Part shown: positions 34,428 to 46,597 of the stretch, piece by piece | How the letters are laid out: the number at the start of each line of letters is the position of its first letter | How positions within the stretch are numbered: the first letter of the stretch is position 1 | NCBI RefSeq assembly: GCF_905147045.1 | Contig: NC_065892.1 | Span: 1,121,001-1,185,000 of the forward strand | DNA length: 64,000 bases | Direction: 5' to 3' | Source: Nymphalis io | Lineage: Eukaryota; Arthropoda; Insecta; Lepidoptera; Nymphalidae | Notes under the pieces: generated by a model | Told to the model about the DNA's origin: nothing | What the model saw: the letters and a program-made list of their open reading frames with translations, nothing else | Database searches by the model: none | Translations under genes and position numbers: made by a program

Positions 34428-34645
34428 AAGAGGCATGATGAAACGCGTGGTTAAGATACGTGAATCTTAAGATCACAGGTTCAAATCCGGGCAAGCGCTA
34501 CTGAATTTACGTTACAAAATGAGACGCTGAATGTTTCGAATGAAAATCTGTCACTTGTGTTTCCAAAAACCTGTAATTATGTGTGATGGAATCAGCTCCA
34601 AGCCGTCTCGAGGAAAGAAGGCATTAGGGGAACACCCAAGACTTT
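34428..34645 (+). mobile_element. SINE-A copy, decayed
   Basis: 'acgtgaatcttaagatcacagg', 'ttcaaatccgggcaagcgc' and 'gatggaatcagctccaagcc' follow SINE-A order. The head is poor and internal stretches are deleted. Confidence 0.72.
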
Positions 34646-36189
34646 TTTTACTAAAATAAATATGTTAGCAAATTACGTTTGTTAAATGTTCCGATTTCGT
34701 ACACGATAACAATAATTTAATGATTGTTATCAATATTAGAATAGAACAAACTCAAGTAATATTTATCATGATAAATTCCACATTTCTAAAATAAATCCTT
34801 AATTAACACTGAAAGATGTCCAAAATATTAAAAATAAATAATAATTTAATCCGATCATACAACCTTTATTCAATGTATAATCGGAAAATTCTATAAGCGG
34901 ATGAATAATTTTTTTTAAGTATTTTTAGAATACAATTTTATTATAATTTTCTCGTAAAATGTTTGTAGTAAAAGTTAATCCTTTACGACTTTTTCCATCG
35001 GGTCTTACTTTAAAATCACCAGTTAAATCTCTCGAAAAAAATCCATAATCTCAACGAAGTATGGCGGGCTTCGGTTTTGCCGAAAAGGGAAGAAGGATTA
35101 AGGAGGTCACGAAGCTGACGTAGTAGGATTAACTGAGCGGCACCACGTCAGCCAATAAATGATGGCTTACTATAGACAGTTTTTTTTTTCTCTAGAAGCG
35201 AAATTAATTTGAAATTAGAATAATGACAATAAAAATATTATATATTACCACTACATAAATATATATGTGTGTGTGTGTATTATATTCATTTAAATATTGT
35301 TCATAATTAATTAAAAGAAATGTATTTTTTAATATTCTAAATAATCTTCGTGCAAAATTTTAAAATGCATCTGGTTTGTTGCTTAAAAAAAACCATTAAT
35401 TTCCATTACGCGACCTGTTATTTTATACACAGATATCGATTTTTTTATACGTTACATGAGATATATATATTTTTTGTCTTCTTCATTCGGTATTTTATTA
35501 TAATAAACTTAATTCATTATCACTTCTAGTAGTCGTACATCTCAGTTAAAATAGGCTTAGTCGACTGTGAATACGTCAATAAATCTGACACTTGTCAACA
35601 GCAAACATGCTTACATTGTCGGATTTTAAGGGTTGAATTTCATAACGAAATTGCTTATTAAAATGTCGTTAAATTAAAAAAAAAATCAAGCAAGACACTA
35701 TTCGACAGAAGTGAAACCTTTTACTCAAACGTTACGCACTTCATTTCAAAGTACTAAATAATTTTATCATCGTTATACACTAATAAAGTAATATGAAAAT
35801 GTGTTTATTTTTAAATGCACGACTACACGAAGGTACTTTACCGTTATGCCAGAAATGTAAACTTTTTACAATTAAATTAAACTCAGTAAGGAGAAATTCC
35901 AGATCACATAAAAATTCTCAGAAAATCTAGAAAGACACATCTTGTATAGAAATGTGACTATATATAATATATGTTAACTTTACCTAGATATTATGTTTGC
36001 TGAAGTAAATATATTACATTACTTAACCTTTAAATAACCTTCTGAGATAAAATGATATAATTGTGACATATAGTTTATAATTCATAATTTCAAGTCTTTT
36101 CTTCCTTTAGTAAGAAACACTTTCTGTTTGAACTCTTTTACAAAGTTGCTTATGTGATTACAATGCATCTTATTTGTTAAGATTACTAT
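34646..36189. other. Mostly AT-rich; one G+C-raised patch
   Basis: No gene was seen. 35055-35160 ('gaagtatggcgggcttcgg', 'gagcggcaccacgtcagcc') is G+C-raised and may be a piece of an unrecognised transposon. The rest is AT-rich, with a short GT/TA run near 35263-35280. Confidence 0.4.
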
Positions 36190-36425
36190 TAGCCCCGATG
36201 ACTCAGGGGTAAGAACACGTTACCGAAGGTGGTGGAGCTTATTCCAATATGCTGTTTTAATGCGGGTTGATGGGTATACATCTGTCGTAACGTTTTTCTT
36301 TACCACCCAGCAAGTTATAAAAAGTTATCAATTGCAAAAATCAGATGCTAGCCTGGCCTTTAACCCGATATTTTCAGTTGAAATTCACGTGTTTCAGCCT
36401 CGCGGTCATTCGGCTTCGGATTATT
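36190..36425 (-). mobile_element. SINE-A copy, scrambled and decayed
   Basis: 'ggtggtggagcttattccaat', 'tgcgggttgatgggtatacatc' and a late 'cctcgcggtcattcgg' resemble reverse-complement SINE-A, but the left end carries plus-sense head-like text ('gatgactcaggggtaagaac'). This suggests two overlapping or recombined copies. Confidence 0.5.
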
Positions 36426-37082
36426 TGGTAATATTTAAATCAATAAATGTAAGTTTTTATTTTATAAAATAACAAAGTTCAGCTAAAATAAACATCAAAT
36501 TTGTCTGTACACTCAGCTTTAGGTCTCATGAGTGATACATTGAGACATAAATGCATATGGATTGAATTGAGTGACGAATATAATAATTAATGAGTATTGA
36601 TCAGTCTGGTATTCACCATCGGTGATACCTACTCCGGATCCCTAATTAATACTCTCGTTCGTTAATATTAGATCATTAAAGCCGCAATGTTTGAAAACTT
36701 ACCTGCTTTCGGAAACTGAAGTTACATAAACAAAGCGAAGTTTACGGTTTTCAAGTTTCTGCCGTACTTGCGTCATGCCCACAAGCAACTTTTCATATCA
36801 ATTAAAAATTTAACAAAGCGTAAAATTTATTATTCACAACGTATTAACTTTGTTATATTTTATAATTATCCTGAATCAACCGTCTAGTCAAACGAAAGTA
36901 ATCTCCTATTTCTGAAACTCTAATGAAAGACAAATTAACTATTTTGGTTTTATTAATGGTAATTTGTCGGTTGTCTGATGGCGTGATGGCAATCAATGAG
37001 CTTTAAGCTTATAAGCCAATTTATTTAATCTGAATTGACCATCGTTTCAGAATCCGAACGCAAATGAGATATGTCACTTTTG
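36426..37082. other. No gene seen
   Basis: AT-rich single-copy DNA. Confidence 0.45.
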
Positions 37083-37584
37083 TCTGTTACATTGGCTAAC
37101 TCACCCTTCAAATTGAAACTAGTAATAGTAATAATAAAAATAATGTCCTCCAGACCGATTTCGGCCACGGCGGCCAATCTCAAGTGAGATTAGCCAACTA
37201 CGCAGGAGATATTATAGTGCACAAGTGTGCGCGCAAACACAGGTGCACTCTCTATTCCCTAACTCTCATAATCCGATGGGACGGCAATCCGACACGACCG
37301 GAAAGAGTTCAGGCGCAGGACCAACTTCCAGGCTCCGGGCTGCTACTGAGAATTTTCTAACAGAAAAACCCAATAACTTTTTTATTGGCCCGACTTGGGA
37401 ATTGAACCCAGGACCTCCAGGTCTGCGGCCTTATATCAAGCCACTAGACCAACGAGGCAGTTAAAGTAATAGGTAAAGTAATAAAAATAATAGTTAAAGT
37501 AATAGGCAGTTTAAGTAATAGTAGTAGAATATGAGACAAGTAGGTAGTACCTAGACTAGGCTTGCCAAAAGTCCTACCACCAAA
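37083..37584 (-). mobile_element. Element D split by a SINE-C insertion
   Basis: Left D piece: 'tctgttacattggctaactcaccc' (about 37083-37130). Right D piece: 'gtaggtagtacctagac' to 'cctaccaccaa' (about 37522-37584). Both are in reverse-complement order. The SINE-C copy and a short AGTAATA-type repeat lie between. Confidence 0.6.
37141..37460 (-). mobile_element. SINE-C, near full-length
   Basis: In reverse complement it begins with the tRNA-Glu-like head 'ctgcctcgttggtctagtgg', with box B around 'gggttcaattcccaagtcgg', and ends at 'ggaggacatta'. The body 'gtgcactctctattccc' is shared with 40158, 51550 and 61736. The left edge is followed by (AATA)-rich text. Confidence 0.85.
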
Positions 37585-38030
37585 TTCAAAACCTACCACT
37601 AACTTTGATTATTGTCGATCGAAAATGATTTATAGATATCCACACTAATATTATCAATGCGAAAGTAAGCTTTAACCCCAAGGAAGTACATATACATACT
37701 TTTTTATACATAATACCTGCCCTTCTCCCCATTACACGGGGGAAAACTACTTGTTTATATATATTTCTCAGTATCAAAGATTATAGACTAGATTTACAAT
37801 ATCTATTTCGAAGATAAAGTTTCTTTAAAGTAGAATCCAGAACGTGGTTTTCATCGGTCTGGGTGTTTGGAGGAACGTGCTCGACGAGCGTAACTTTAAA
37901 ACAACTAGCTGATCCATTACTTAGACGCTGTCGATTCTGTAAGTGAGACTTTACACTTTGCTTATTTTGGTAACAGCTAACTTTACGTTACATTACATAA
38001 ACTTTTTGATATCTGTTAAATAATTTACTT
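37585..38030. other. No gene seen
   Basis: A short family H start-like phrase occurs at about 37640-37690 ('cactaatattatcaatgcgaaag'). Otherwise single-copy. Confidence 0.4.
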
Positions 38031-38334
38031 AGTAACAGTAACAGCCTGTTAATGTCCCACTGCTGGGCTAAGGCCTCCTCTCCCTTTTGAGGAGAAGGTT
38101 GTGGAGCTTATTCCACCACGCTGCTCCAATGCGGGTTGGTAGAATACACATGTGGCAGAATTTCAATGAAATTAGACACATGCAGGTTTCCTCACGATGT
38201 TTTCCTTCACCGTTAAGCACGAGATGAATTATAATCACAAATTAAGCACATGAAAATACAGTGGTGCTTGCCCGGGTTTGAACCCACGATCATCGGATAA
38301 GATTCACGCGTTCTAACCACTGGGCCATCTCGGC
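38031..38334 (-). mobile_element. SINE-A, full-length
   Basis: The reverse complement runs from the head (plus-strand end 'actgggccatctcggc') through box B to 'acagcctgttaatgtcccac'. All body landmarks of the family are present. Confidence 0.9.
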
Positions 38335-39536
38335 TTTTTTTTATTAATTTACTTACTTAATTTAATTATTTTTCGCTTATGTTTATTGCAAGCTTTCTGT
38401 TTGAGCTTACTGTGAATTTATCTTGAGAGTATGATTTACTTTATATGAGATAACTATTTGTTTACCTAATAAATAATAATTATATCTTGATAATTATTTC
38501 ACATTTAATTGCTTGTAAAACTGTAATTAATTTATTTAGGCAATTATAATAAAAAAAGAGATGAAAGAAATAGTTATATATACAGAAATAAGTTAAGTAA
38601 CAGCCTTTGAATTAAGCACAAACAATGAGTGGCGTTTGCCGTTTATGAACCGTCAACCTTAGTGTAAAATTCACTTAACCCTACTCTAATATACATACAT
38701 AAAATGCATTGAATATCGACTTATTAAAATAATAATTATATGTGAGTTAAATTAGAAATAAAGTATATTATAAATATATTACACGTAATAAATCACAGAA
38801 GCATGCGTAAATACTTTTTAAAATGCATAAATCAAACAGCAAAATTCATTGTGGTTGAAAATCTGAACCGCAAAAACTTCAAATTGACTTTCGAGGCAAC
38901 TCGTCGGGTACTTATTTAAAATTTCCATAAAACAGGGCTTTTTAAAACGAATACAATATTAAATATTTCTCGGTTAACTCTCTACAGTTCAGGCATGAAT
39001 TTTAAGAGATAGAAAATGTTTGTTTGAACAAAGTTCAAAAGCGGACCTTTCACCTGTAGCTAATGCCCCCTACTAATATAAGTGCAAAGGGTTGGTTTGT
39101 TCGTTTGTCCTTCTTTCACGTAGTAACTCGGCAATGAATCAAGGTGAGTTTTAGTTTACAAACGCTTATTTATACGTGACAGTTAATAATTGCAGCATTG
39201 GTTTTGCGAATTTGTGGGTTCGAATCTAGAGTTGCAACAACAAAATTTATTGTGGTTTTCTATCACAGTCACAGCAGCAGTTCCCTTAACTAAGATTAAG
39301 TCACAATAGTAGTTTTTGCGGTTCAGAGATCGAAACTTTTAAGCAACCGCGCGTCTCGTAGTTGTTGATACATGATAGATTTAGATTAAAGACACGATGA
39401 ACACATATATGTGTGTGCTCACACTTGTGCCGTGTTTCAGTAGTCGGTCTGATTGAGACCCACCGTGACCAAAATCATCTCCCGTCGTGTAATAAAAATA
39501 ATATAAATTAACTTTCAAATAAATATCTTACAACAC
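38335..39536. other. AT-rich DNA with a family H fragment
   Basis: 39067-39180 ('ccctactaatataagtgcaaag', 'tttcacgtagtaactcggc') resembles the start of a family H-like repeat. No gene was seen. Confidence 0.4.
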
Positions 39537-39720
39537 ATTAATTACAGGTACAAGACAGGACATGACGTCTTAGTTCCCAAGGTTGGTGGCGCATTGGTGA
39601 TGTAAGCGATGGTTAACATTTCTTACAATGCCATGTATGTATGTATGTCTATGGGCGTTGGTTACCACTTACCATAAGGTAGCCCATATGCTCGACCGCC
39701 TTGCTATTCTATAAAAAAAA
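39537..39720 (+). mobile_element. Element D, 3' half with internal TATG repeat
   Basis: 'ttagttcccaaggttggtggc', 'gatggttaacatttcttac', 'cacttaccataaggtagccc' and an A tail match element D. A (TATG)n expansion interrupts the phrase that reads 'aatgccaatgtctaag' in other copies. Confidence 0.82.
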
Positions 39721-39754
39721 TTAAACATTTTGCGTATTTTGTGCCAATAGTAAT

Positions 39755-39773
39755 AGTATATATATATATACTA

Positions 39774-39827
<54 letters not shown>

Positions 39828-39835
39828 TAGTATAT

Positions 39836-39884
<49 letters not shown>

Positions 39885-39895
39885 GTATATATATG
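39755..39895. repeat. Large (TA)n array with palindromic interruptions
   Basis: The long TA alternation is interrupted by ACTATACTATA and TATAGTATAGTATA, which are mutually inverted. The whole can fold on itself. Exact length in an assembly of such sequence is uncertain. Confidence 0.85.
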
Positions 39896-40086
39896 TTATT
39901 TATTATTTATCGATACTGATAAAGTTACGAGTGATATATGTAGATTTAACGCTGATGGTTTATATTAAAATATTCATTACATAAAACAAATGTTTTTTAA
40001 ATTCAATTTTTTTAACATATGCAAATTTCATTGATATTCTAATTAATCTAAATTCGCTGTAAACAACAAGAAAGTTTAATACAAAA

Positions 40087-40116
40087 AAAATAACGATATT
40101 GTTATATCGTTATTTT
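40087..40116. repeat. Perfect 13-base-pair hairpin
   Basis: AAAATAACGATAT (40087-40099) and its exact reverse complement (40104-40116) are separated by TGTT. It is too short for a typical precursor RNA. Confidence 0.8.
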
Positions 40117-40157
40117 ACATATTTCCATAACATTTCATGATATATTATAAAAATACA

Positions 40158-40526
40158 TAATAATAATAATGTCCTCCAGACCGATTTCAGCCACGGCGGC
40201 CAATCTCAAGAGAGAGCCAACTGCGCAGGAGGCATTATAGTGCACAGTGTATGCGTAAACACAGGTGCACTCTCTCTTCCCTCACTGTCATAATCCGATG
40301 GGAAGGCAATCCGATACGATCGGAAAGAGTTCAGGCGCAGGACCAACGGCTTTACGTGCTTTCCGAGGCACGGGAGTGTACACACTTCCAACTTTCAGAC
40401 TCCAGGGTGCTACTGAGAATTTTCTGACAGAAAAACCCAATAACTTTTTATTGGTCCGATCTGGGAACTGAACCCAGGACCTCCGGGTTTGCGGCCTTAC
40501 ATCAAGCCACTAAACCAACGAGGCAG
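40158..40526 (-). mobile_element. SINE-C, full-length
   Basis: The reverse complement starts 'ctgcctcgttggtttagtgg' and carries the tRNA-Glu-like head and box B. The body includes 'gtaaagccgttggtcctgcg', and it ends before a (TTA)n tail (plus-strand 'aataataataat' at about 40158-40170). Confidence 0.88.
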
Positions 40527-40762
40527 TCAAAAAATACATACACAGTATTCGAGAACACATCTCCAGGGTGTAACAGCATCTTCGGCTCCGTTAATTAAGT
40601 AATGTATTCGATAAATGGCTTGTCGAAACTCCTAATATCATACACATATTCCGTCTTAAGTACTACCATCATTAATTTAACGAGGCTTCAATATTTTAGA
40701 ATAACAGAGAGAAATCAGGAGAGAATTACTGTGTAAATATTATTTTTATTAGTGAAATGAGG

Positions 40763-40831
40763 TAAAATTATCTATATAAGTATGTATTTACAAAAGAAAA
40801 ATAGTATAGCCCTGCTTAGTTTGGGATCTAC
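40763..40831 (+). mobile_element. SINE-B fragment with internal deletion
   Basis: 'attatctatataagtatgta' and 'tttacaaaagaaaaatag' are joined directly to 'ccctgcttagtttgggatc', skipping about 45 bases present in other copies. Confidence 0.7.
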
Positions 40832-40969
40832 TTTATAAATATCTTGAAATAAGAAAATTTAATAACGTAAAATGCAATAATAGTTCATAACATTAGTTAT
40901 TTTATACGGATTTTCTAGTAGCTATTTTTTGCCGTATAAAATGCTAAATTATTAACAAATGCTTGGCTA

Positions 40970-41265
40970 TATCGATAATCCATTGTAGCAATAAGTAATA
41001 AAGGACATTGTCTATCGTTCGCAAGATAATTACGTATGGTTCCGAGATGTGTACAATTTGAACGCCGAACCCTATTCCGTATTTTGCGGAGCCGCGGCGG
41101 AACAAATAAAGCAGACAAAATATGAAATCCAATTAGATCTGTGTTCGCCATGTTAGAATAAGTTATTATGCAAAATTGGCTACGAGTGTTTTTCCGTCGG
41201 AACCCCGGAGCCGTTGAAAAAGAAGAATTTGTGATTAAACTCTATCACTGTGTGTACTGTGTTTT
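40970..41265. other. Single-copy balanced block
   Basis: 'gccgaaccctattccgtattttg', 'cggagccgcggcgg' and 'gtcggaaccccggagccg' stand out from AT-rich flanks. Two overlapping minus-strand frames (up to 78 codons) carry no known motif. Could be regulatory or an exon piece. Confidence 0.2.
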
Positions 41266-41614
41266 ATAAAAAGAGCGGAAAATCTATTAGCAAAGAAAAA
41301 ACGAGACCACGATATATAAAAACTTTTAGGTTTCTCTAGTGATGGGCTTACCGCATTTTGTATTCGTACATTTGGATTCGAGGCTGCAAAAAGAACCGAT
41401 GACCGATTATCATTTTATGAAAAATGTGTATTAAATAATCACAAAATATTTGATTTCGGTATATTTACGTTTGTTTTTGTGTCATTATTATATCAAAACT
41501 TTTTGTGAACTTAGCATTGACAAACGCCTGGGCAAATCCATTCGTCTTGAGGAGAAAGTTCTGTAAGATATTTAATTATTAGGTACCAGTTAATATATAA
41601 AATATATTTTTAAT

Positions 41615-41862
41615 TAGGTCTTGCAAATGGGCTACCTAATGGTAAATAATCATCACTGTCTATAGATATTGGTCATGTGAGTGCGCCACCAACCTTGGGA
41701 ACTGAGATGTTATGTACTTTGAGCCTGTAATTACCAGTGTTACTAACTTCTTCACTAACCCTTCAAACCCGAACAAAACAATACTAAAAATCTGTTTAGC
41801 GGTAGAATATCTGATGAGTAGGTGGTACCTATCCAGGCGGGCTTGTATAGAGACCTACCACC
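41615..41862 (-). mobile_element. Element D copy
   Basis: The reverse complement of element D is almost complete: 'gggctacctaatggtaaataatc', 'gccaccaaccttgggaactg', 'gcggtagaatatctgatgag' and 'agacctaccacca'. Diverged by roughly one base in six. Confidence 0.8.
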
Positions 41863-42824
41863 AAAGGAAGTATTACAACCAAACGTCGTCTTATATATAG
41901 CAGAAAAAAAAATCAATAGAATGCTCTCTTAACAGTAGACCATCCATGTTAGTCATTGTTAAATAACACAATTTCACAGAAACGTAATGAAGCAAGCTGT
42001 TAAAATAGGGTCTATCAATCGCCTTTCGGTTACATACAACTTTCTGCTCAAACGACTCCAGAGCTTCCCTTAAAAGTTAAATTAGGGATGAAACCAATAA
42101 GGATAGACAATTCGGAGTAAGATCACGCACGTCGCCTCTTAGAGCTAAATTCAAATCAACTGTCGATTTTCACTGATTTAAATTACCGTTTCGTATTTCA
42201 CGAACTGAAAAGGTAAATATTATTTTGCCTCATTATCCAGTGGATAAGGTTTTTGTTTGACTTTTGTGTATTTAAATTTAAATAAACGACTCGATTTAAA
42301 TGTAGTCATTAAAGTTTTAACAAAAAACTTTAAGATGATTTTTTAATATTTGCCTATACTTATAAAGGTAGATATTTCTGAGGATTCTGTAATTCATTCT
42401 TATTTTTTGTTTTTATTTTTATTATTATAATGAATTTAATTGTTATTTAGTATTACACCTACACGACACGATATAAAAACTCTTTTAAAAACATGAAATT
42501 AAAAAAATTACATATAGATAAAAGAATATTATAGTGAAGTAATCGCCCGTTAATATCTTAAAGATGAAAACTACCTCCTCTATCCGACACTTACAGTTTT
42601 CGTTACATCGCTAAGCATGAGATAAATTATAATAATCACAACGTAAAAAAAAGGTTAGTTTTGCTAGCTCGATTTTATATCCGCAATCATCGAATAAGAG
42701 ACTGACGTTTTTCCGAAACGCAACATATTGCATTTCATTTGTTTTTAATCATCTTAAATATTCAGACGAATTCTGTTATTCTTTACTTCGTATCTTATTT
42801 GAGGATTTGAATCGGCTTGGTTTA
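41863..42824. other. No gene seen; one SINE-A scrap
   Basis: 42608-42705 ('taagcatgagataaattata', 'atccgcaatcatcgaataag') resembles a decayed minus-strand SINE-A piece. The rest is AT-rich. Confidence 0.4.
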
Positions 42825-43165
42825 ATCCTGCTTCCCCCTTCCTTCTTAAGTCCACGCGAGCTGGTTCTCGATGTCACCGCCTAACTGTGACATCAATTCC
42901 ATCGCGAACAAAGAAATTTGGCAACTCCTTTCTTTGTCGCTCTTCCAAAAAATGGAATTCCTTACCAGCTCATGTGTTCCCCTCCTCTTACAACCCGGGT
43001 TCCTTCAAACGAGGCGTGAAGAGGCATCTTGCGGGCCGGCAAGGCGAAGGCGGCTAGTGGAGAACGTTTTTCCCGTCTGTACTGGCCGTCGTCGCGTTTG
43101 GACTCTACTACCACTTACCATCAGGTGGAGTAGAGTCATTTGCCCTCCCGGCGAATATATAAAAA
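42825..43165 (+). pseudogene. LINE ORF2 C-terminal remnant, frame intact
   Basis: The frame starts at IPAS (42825 onward) and reads through STRAGSRCHRL, a variant SKKWNSLPAHVFPSSYN and KRGVKRHLAGRQ to a TAG near 43057. The C run that is short by one base at 27743 is full here. The 3' UTR carries CCACTTACCATCAGGTGG (43111-43128), followed by an A/TA-rich tail. Same LINE family as 27605-28075 but truncated further 5', so it is not functional. The 60-106-codon frames annotated in other phases over this copy are shadows. Confidence 0.82.
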
Positions 43166-43227
43166 AAAAATATATATATAATGGCATTTAATGGCAAAAT
43201 GTATATTATAAGCAATATAACAATTTT

Positions 43228-43490
43228 GACGGGCCGGTTGGCGTGATTGGTAGATACTTGCATTTTAGGCCGAAGGTTGTGGGTTCGATTCCCACCCAGG
43301 ACTGACATTTGTGTGCATGAACATGTCTGTTTGTCCCGAGTCTAGGTGTAATTATCTACATAAGTATGTATTTACAAAAGAAAAGTAGTATATGTAGTAT
43401 ATCAGTTGTCTGGTTTCCATAGTACAAGCTCTGCTTAGTTTGGGATCTGATGGCCGTGAGTGTATAATGTCCCAGTATATTATTTATATA
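43228..43490 (+). mobile_element. SINE-B, full-length
   Basis: Head 'gccggttggcgtgattggtag', box B 'gggttcgattccc' and the complete body with 'agtttgggatctgatggccg' are present. It follows the LINE remnant by about 60 bases. Confidence 0.88.
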
Positions 43491-44169
43491 TTGTGACTTG
43501 TACCTTTATAATGTAATGTAATTCCTTTAAATTTTTAATTTAATAGTTTTTTTTTCTTTTCTGGCTAATTTAATAGTTAATTTATGTTAAAATATTTGCA
43601 TATATATAAATATAGTGACTAAATATAATATATTATGTGTTAAAGCAAATAAATTGAATTGAATTATCTGTCAATACATTGACGCCTGTATCCTTCGAAT
43701 ATTATAATTATTATAGTTAACGTCGCATATCACTCTCTGAGACTACAATTATTGCGTTCCATGGAGATTCAATTATTTATTCTAATACAATAATTCTACA
43801 GTTCTTCAGCTTCAGAGACGACCAATTCAGACCGTGAATTATTAAAAAAATAATCTAAAATCGATTTATAAATGATTCAGAACATTCAATCAAAACGAAT
43901 ATAATATTAACATAAAACAATTAATTTTCATTCAGTTTCAGTTTTAACTATCTCCTATTGAATTATACGAAATATAAATTATTTATTTATAAAATAGATA
44001 CAACCTAAGCTCACTAAAGCTACATGCACATTATAAAATCAATCAGGATTTACTTAATGGACTTGAAAATATTATAAGCATCAACGCATTTACAATCCGC
44101 GATCCATTTAATTAAATATAATTCAATATTTACAATAAAAACTGTTTATATATTTATAACTAATTTTTT
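43491..44169. other. AT-rich DNA, no gene seen
   Basis: No repeat or supported frame. Confidence 0.45.
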
Positions 44170-44415
44170 GACGAGCCGGTTGGCGTGGTTGGTAGATACT
44201 TGCTTTCACGCGATTGTGGGTTCGATTCTCACCCAGGACAGACATTTGTGTGCATGTACGTGTCTGTTTATCCTGAGTCTGGGTGTAATTATCTATATAT
44301 AAGTATGTATTTACAAAAGAAAAGTAGTATATGTAGTATACCAATTGTCTGGTTTCCATAGCACAAGCTCTGCTTAGTTTGGGATCAGATGGCCGTGTGT
44401 GAATAATGTCCCATA
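44170..44415 (+). mobile_element. SINE-B, full-length
   Basis: Head 'gccggttggcgtggttggtag' is intact. A small deletion between head and box B removes the 'atgccgaagg' phrase (here 'cacgcgattgtgggttcg'). The end 'gtgtgaataatgtccca' is without a long ATT tail. Confidence 0.87.
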
Positions 44416-46350
44416 ACATGATATTATTTCAGACACGTGATTAAAGTGCTTTTATATACATTAAGTATATTCAAAAAAAGACTTGTTACATCATTATTTA
44501 TATAAAATAAAAAATATCAGGCAAATACAAATATTGATTAATTACAATTATTACTTACAATTTTTTTATGATATTTATTATCCCTTTTCAGTTTGACTTT
44601 TAAACTTAGTCAGAATTGTAAAAATAACTATTTATTTGAATGCTCGGAAAATCGTGTCTTATGTTAAATACTACTCGTGTTTGTCTAATGTCAAAAAAAT
44701 ATACGGTCATATTTATTTGTCTTGGTATATATCGAATGAAGATGAAAACAGAGGTGATTGAAACAGCTCAAGACAGCGTTAAGCCGTTTACCGTCACGGC
44801 ATACGATTCGGTCTTTTATATAAGGAAATAATGATATATAAAAAAGAAAAAGCATTATTATATATTTGTTAATTAATATTGCATTTTTATAACTATGTTT
44901 TGTATGTAAGTATTATAGTGTGAATTAAGTCACCATTCGAGATACAAATTAAAAACGAAACCGTCAGAGTTTAATTATTAGTACCGAATAATTAGGTTAA
45001 ATTAATCATAATGAGGATATCAGATATAAATTTGTTTTTCAATAAACTAATTAGTTTTTATCGATTGCGATACCTCAACTGGCATGTGGTTGAGCGTTAA
45101 ACTATCCGGTCCTTTCGGTACACAAAACTCGAATGAAGTTTTATTTACTATATCCCATAAAATGTCGATAAAACGGAAAACTACCGGAATAATCGCTTTT
45201 AATTAAATATATATCTGAATTTAAACTTTACCGATATTTCATTTGATATTCATTCCCATTTTTTGTTGTGATGTAGATATTTAAATTAAATTCATGTCAA
45301 AGGTTTCTTTATGAAAGCCAATTCATTGAATGAATGATGTAACTTTTTATGTTTGGTCTAGCAAATGAATAAAATTATTACTTAATATGACTGAGTCTCA
45401 TCTACCAACAGACGGTGAGCCTGACTTGAAATTTTAAAATTTTACACAAGTTTCTTGTATAACATAGGTAAGTACTAAGAAAGGATTGATAACAAAAATA
45501 CCCTTTAAAATGATTAAATAAATCATGCAAGTTTGTATTTTTTTTTTTAATTAAGAAATATGGAAATATGTGGTTAGTGTTCTGTTTTTGAGTAAATAGT
45601 TGCTGCAGAGAGACTACTCCATATCGAGGTAATAATGGTCAAATAAAATTACCGAAACAACTGTTGCCTGCACATTCATTTTAAAAAATCCATCGGGCAC
45701 AACGAAAGATAAATGTAACAAAATTTTTAATATCATAAATATATAAATTCAAATATTTGGAATCAAAATAAGGTATTTGTAAAATTATTCAAATTATATA
45801 GTGAAGCCATACAAATATTTACTAATAGCGTTATAAATTTAAAGCTAACCACCGGTTCATTATTCATACATTGAATACTCGAATGAAACCTCGCTCCGGA
45901 CCCAAATAGTGTACACCACTTTGTGACGAATAATGTTAATTTTAAGTGCCAAAATTGCGTGCACGAATATATTTCATGTTAGTTCACCATACCTATTGAT
46001 ACTAATAACCCGAGGGCTCTATAAAATTTGTCACATGAATGACCATCCATCAAAGTGAAGTGAAGTGTTATGCACAGCGCTAACTGGCCAATGAAACTAG
46101 AATTTCACACCGATTGTTGCTCCGCTCATGCTATTTATATTTAATTAAAAATATTTTGTCAAAGTATTTCATATCGATAATAGATATAAGATTTATCCTT
46201 ATGTGTAATATTAATTAAATTCAAAATCTAAAAAAAATGTAGTCACGGGTCAGCGGGTAAAAAAACAATAATACACAATACAACAGAACAATGATAAAAA
46301 ATCATACATCGCGACTGTAAAGTGTAGAATACTATATATCTAAATATATC
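44416..46350. other. AT-rich DNA, no gene seen
   Basis: Scattered words such as 'aaccaccggttcattattc' (45847) hint at family F debris. A slightly balanced segment at 45860-46110 ('gaaacctcgctccggacc', 'cgctaactggcc') is single-copy. No supported open frame. Confidence 0.45.
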
Positions 46351-46597
46351 CTGGGATATTATTCATACACGGCCATCTGATCCCAAACTAAGCAGAGCTT
46401 TTACTATGAAAACCAGACAACCGATATACTACATATACTACTTTTCTTTTGTAAATACATACATATATAGATAATTACACCCTGATTCAGGACAAACAGA
46501 ATGTTCATGCACACAAATGTCTGTCCTGGGTGGGAATCGAACCCACAACCTTCGACGTGAAAGGCAAGTATCTACCAACCACGCCAACCGGCCCGTC
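46351..46597 (-). mobile_element. SINE-B, full-length
   Basis: The plus strand reads 'ctgggatattattcatacac', 'ggccatctgatcccaaac', 'gtcctgggtgggaatcgaacc' and 'caaccacgccaaccggccc', the exact reverse of the family. Confidence 0.88.

Noticed and set aside
37461..37525. AGTAATA-type short tandem repeats as a minisatellite of interest
   Set aside because: They look like the SINE-C ATT-type tail and imperfect target duplication with slippage, not an independent array.
40944..41151. Two overlapping minus-strand frames of 62 and 78 codons as a gene
   Set aside because: No domain, no splice signals in register and no start context. Retained only as a balanced-composition block.
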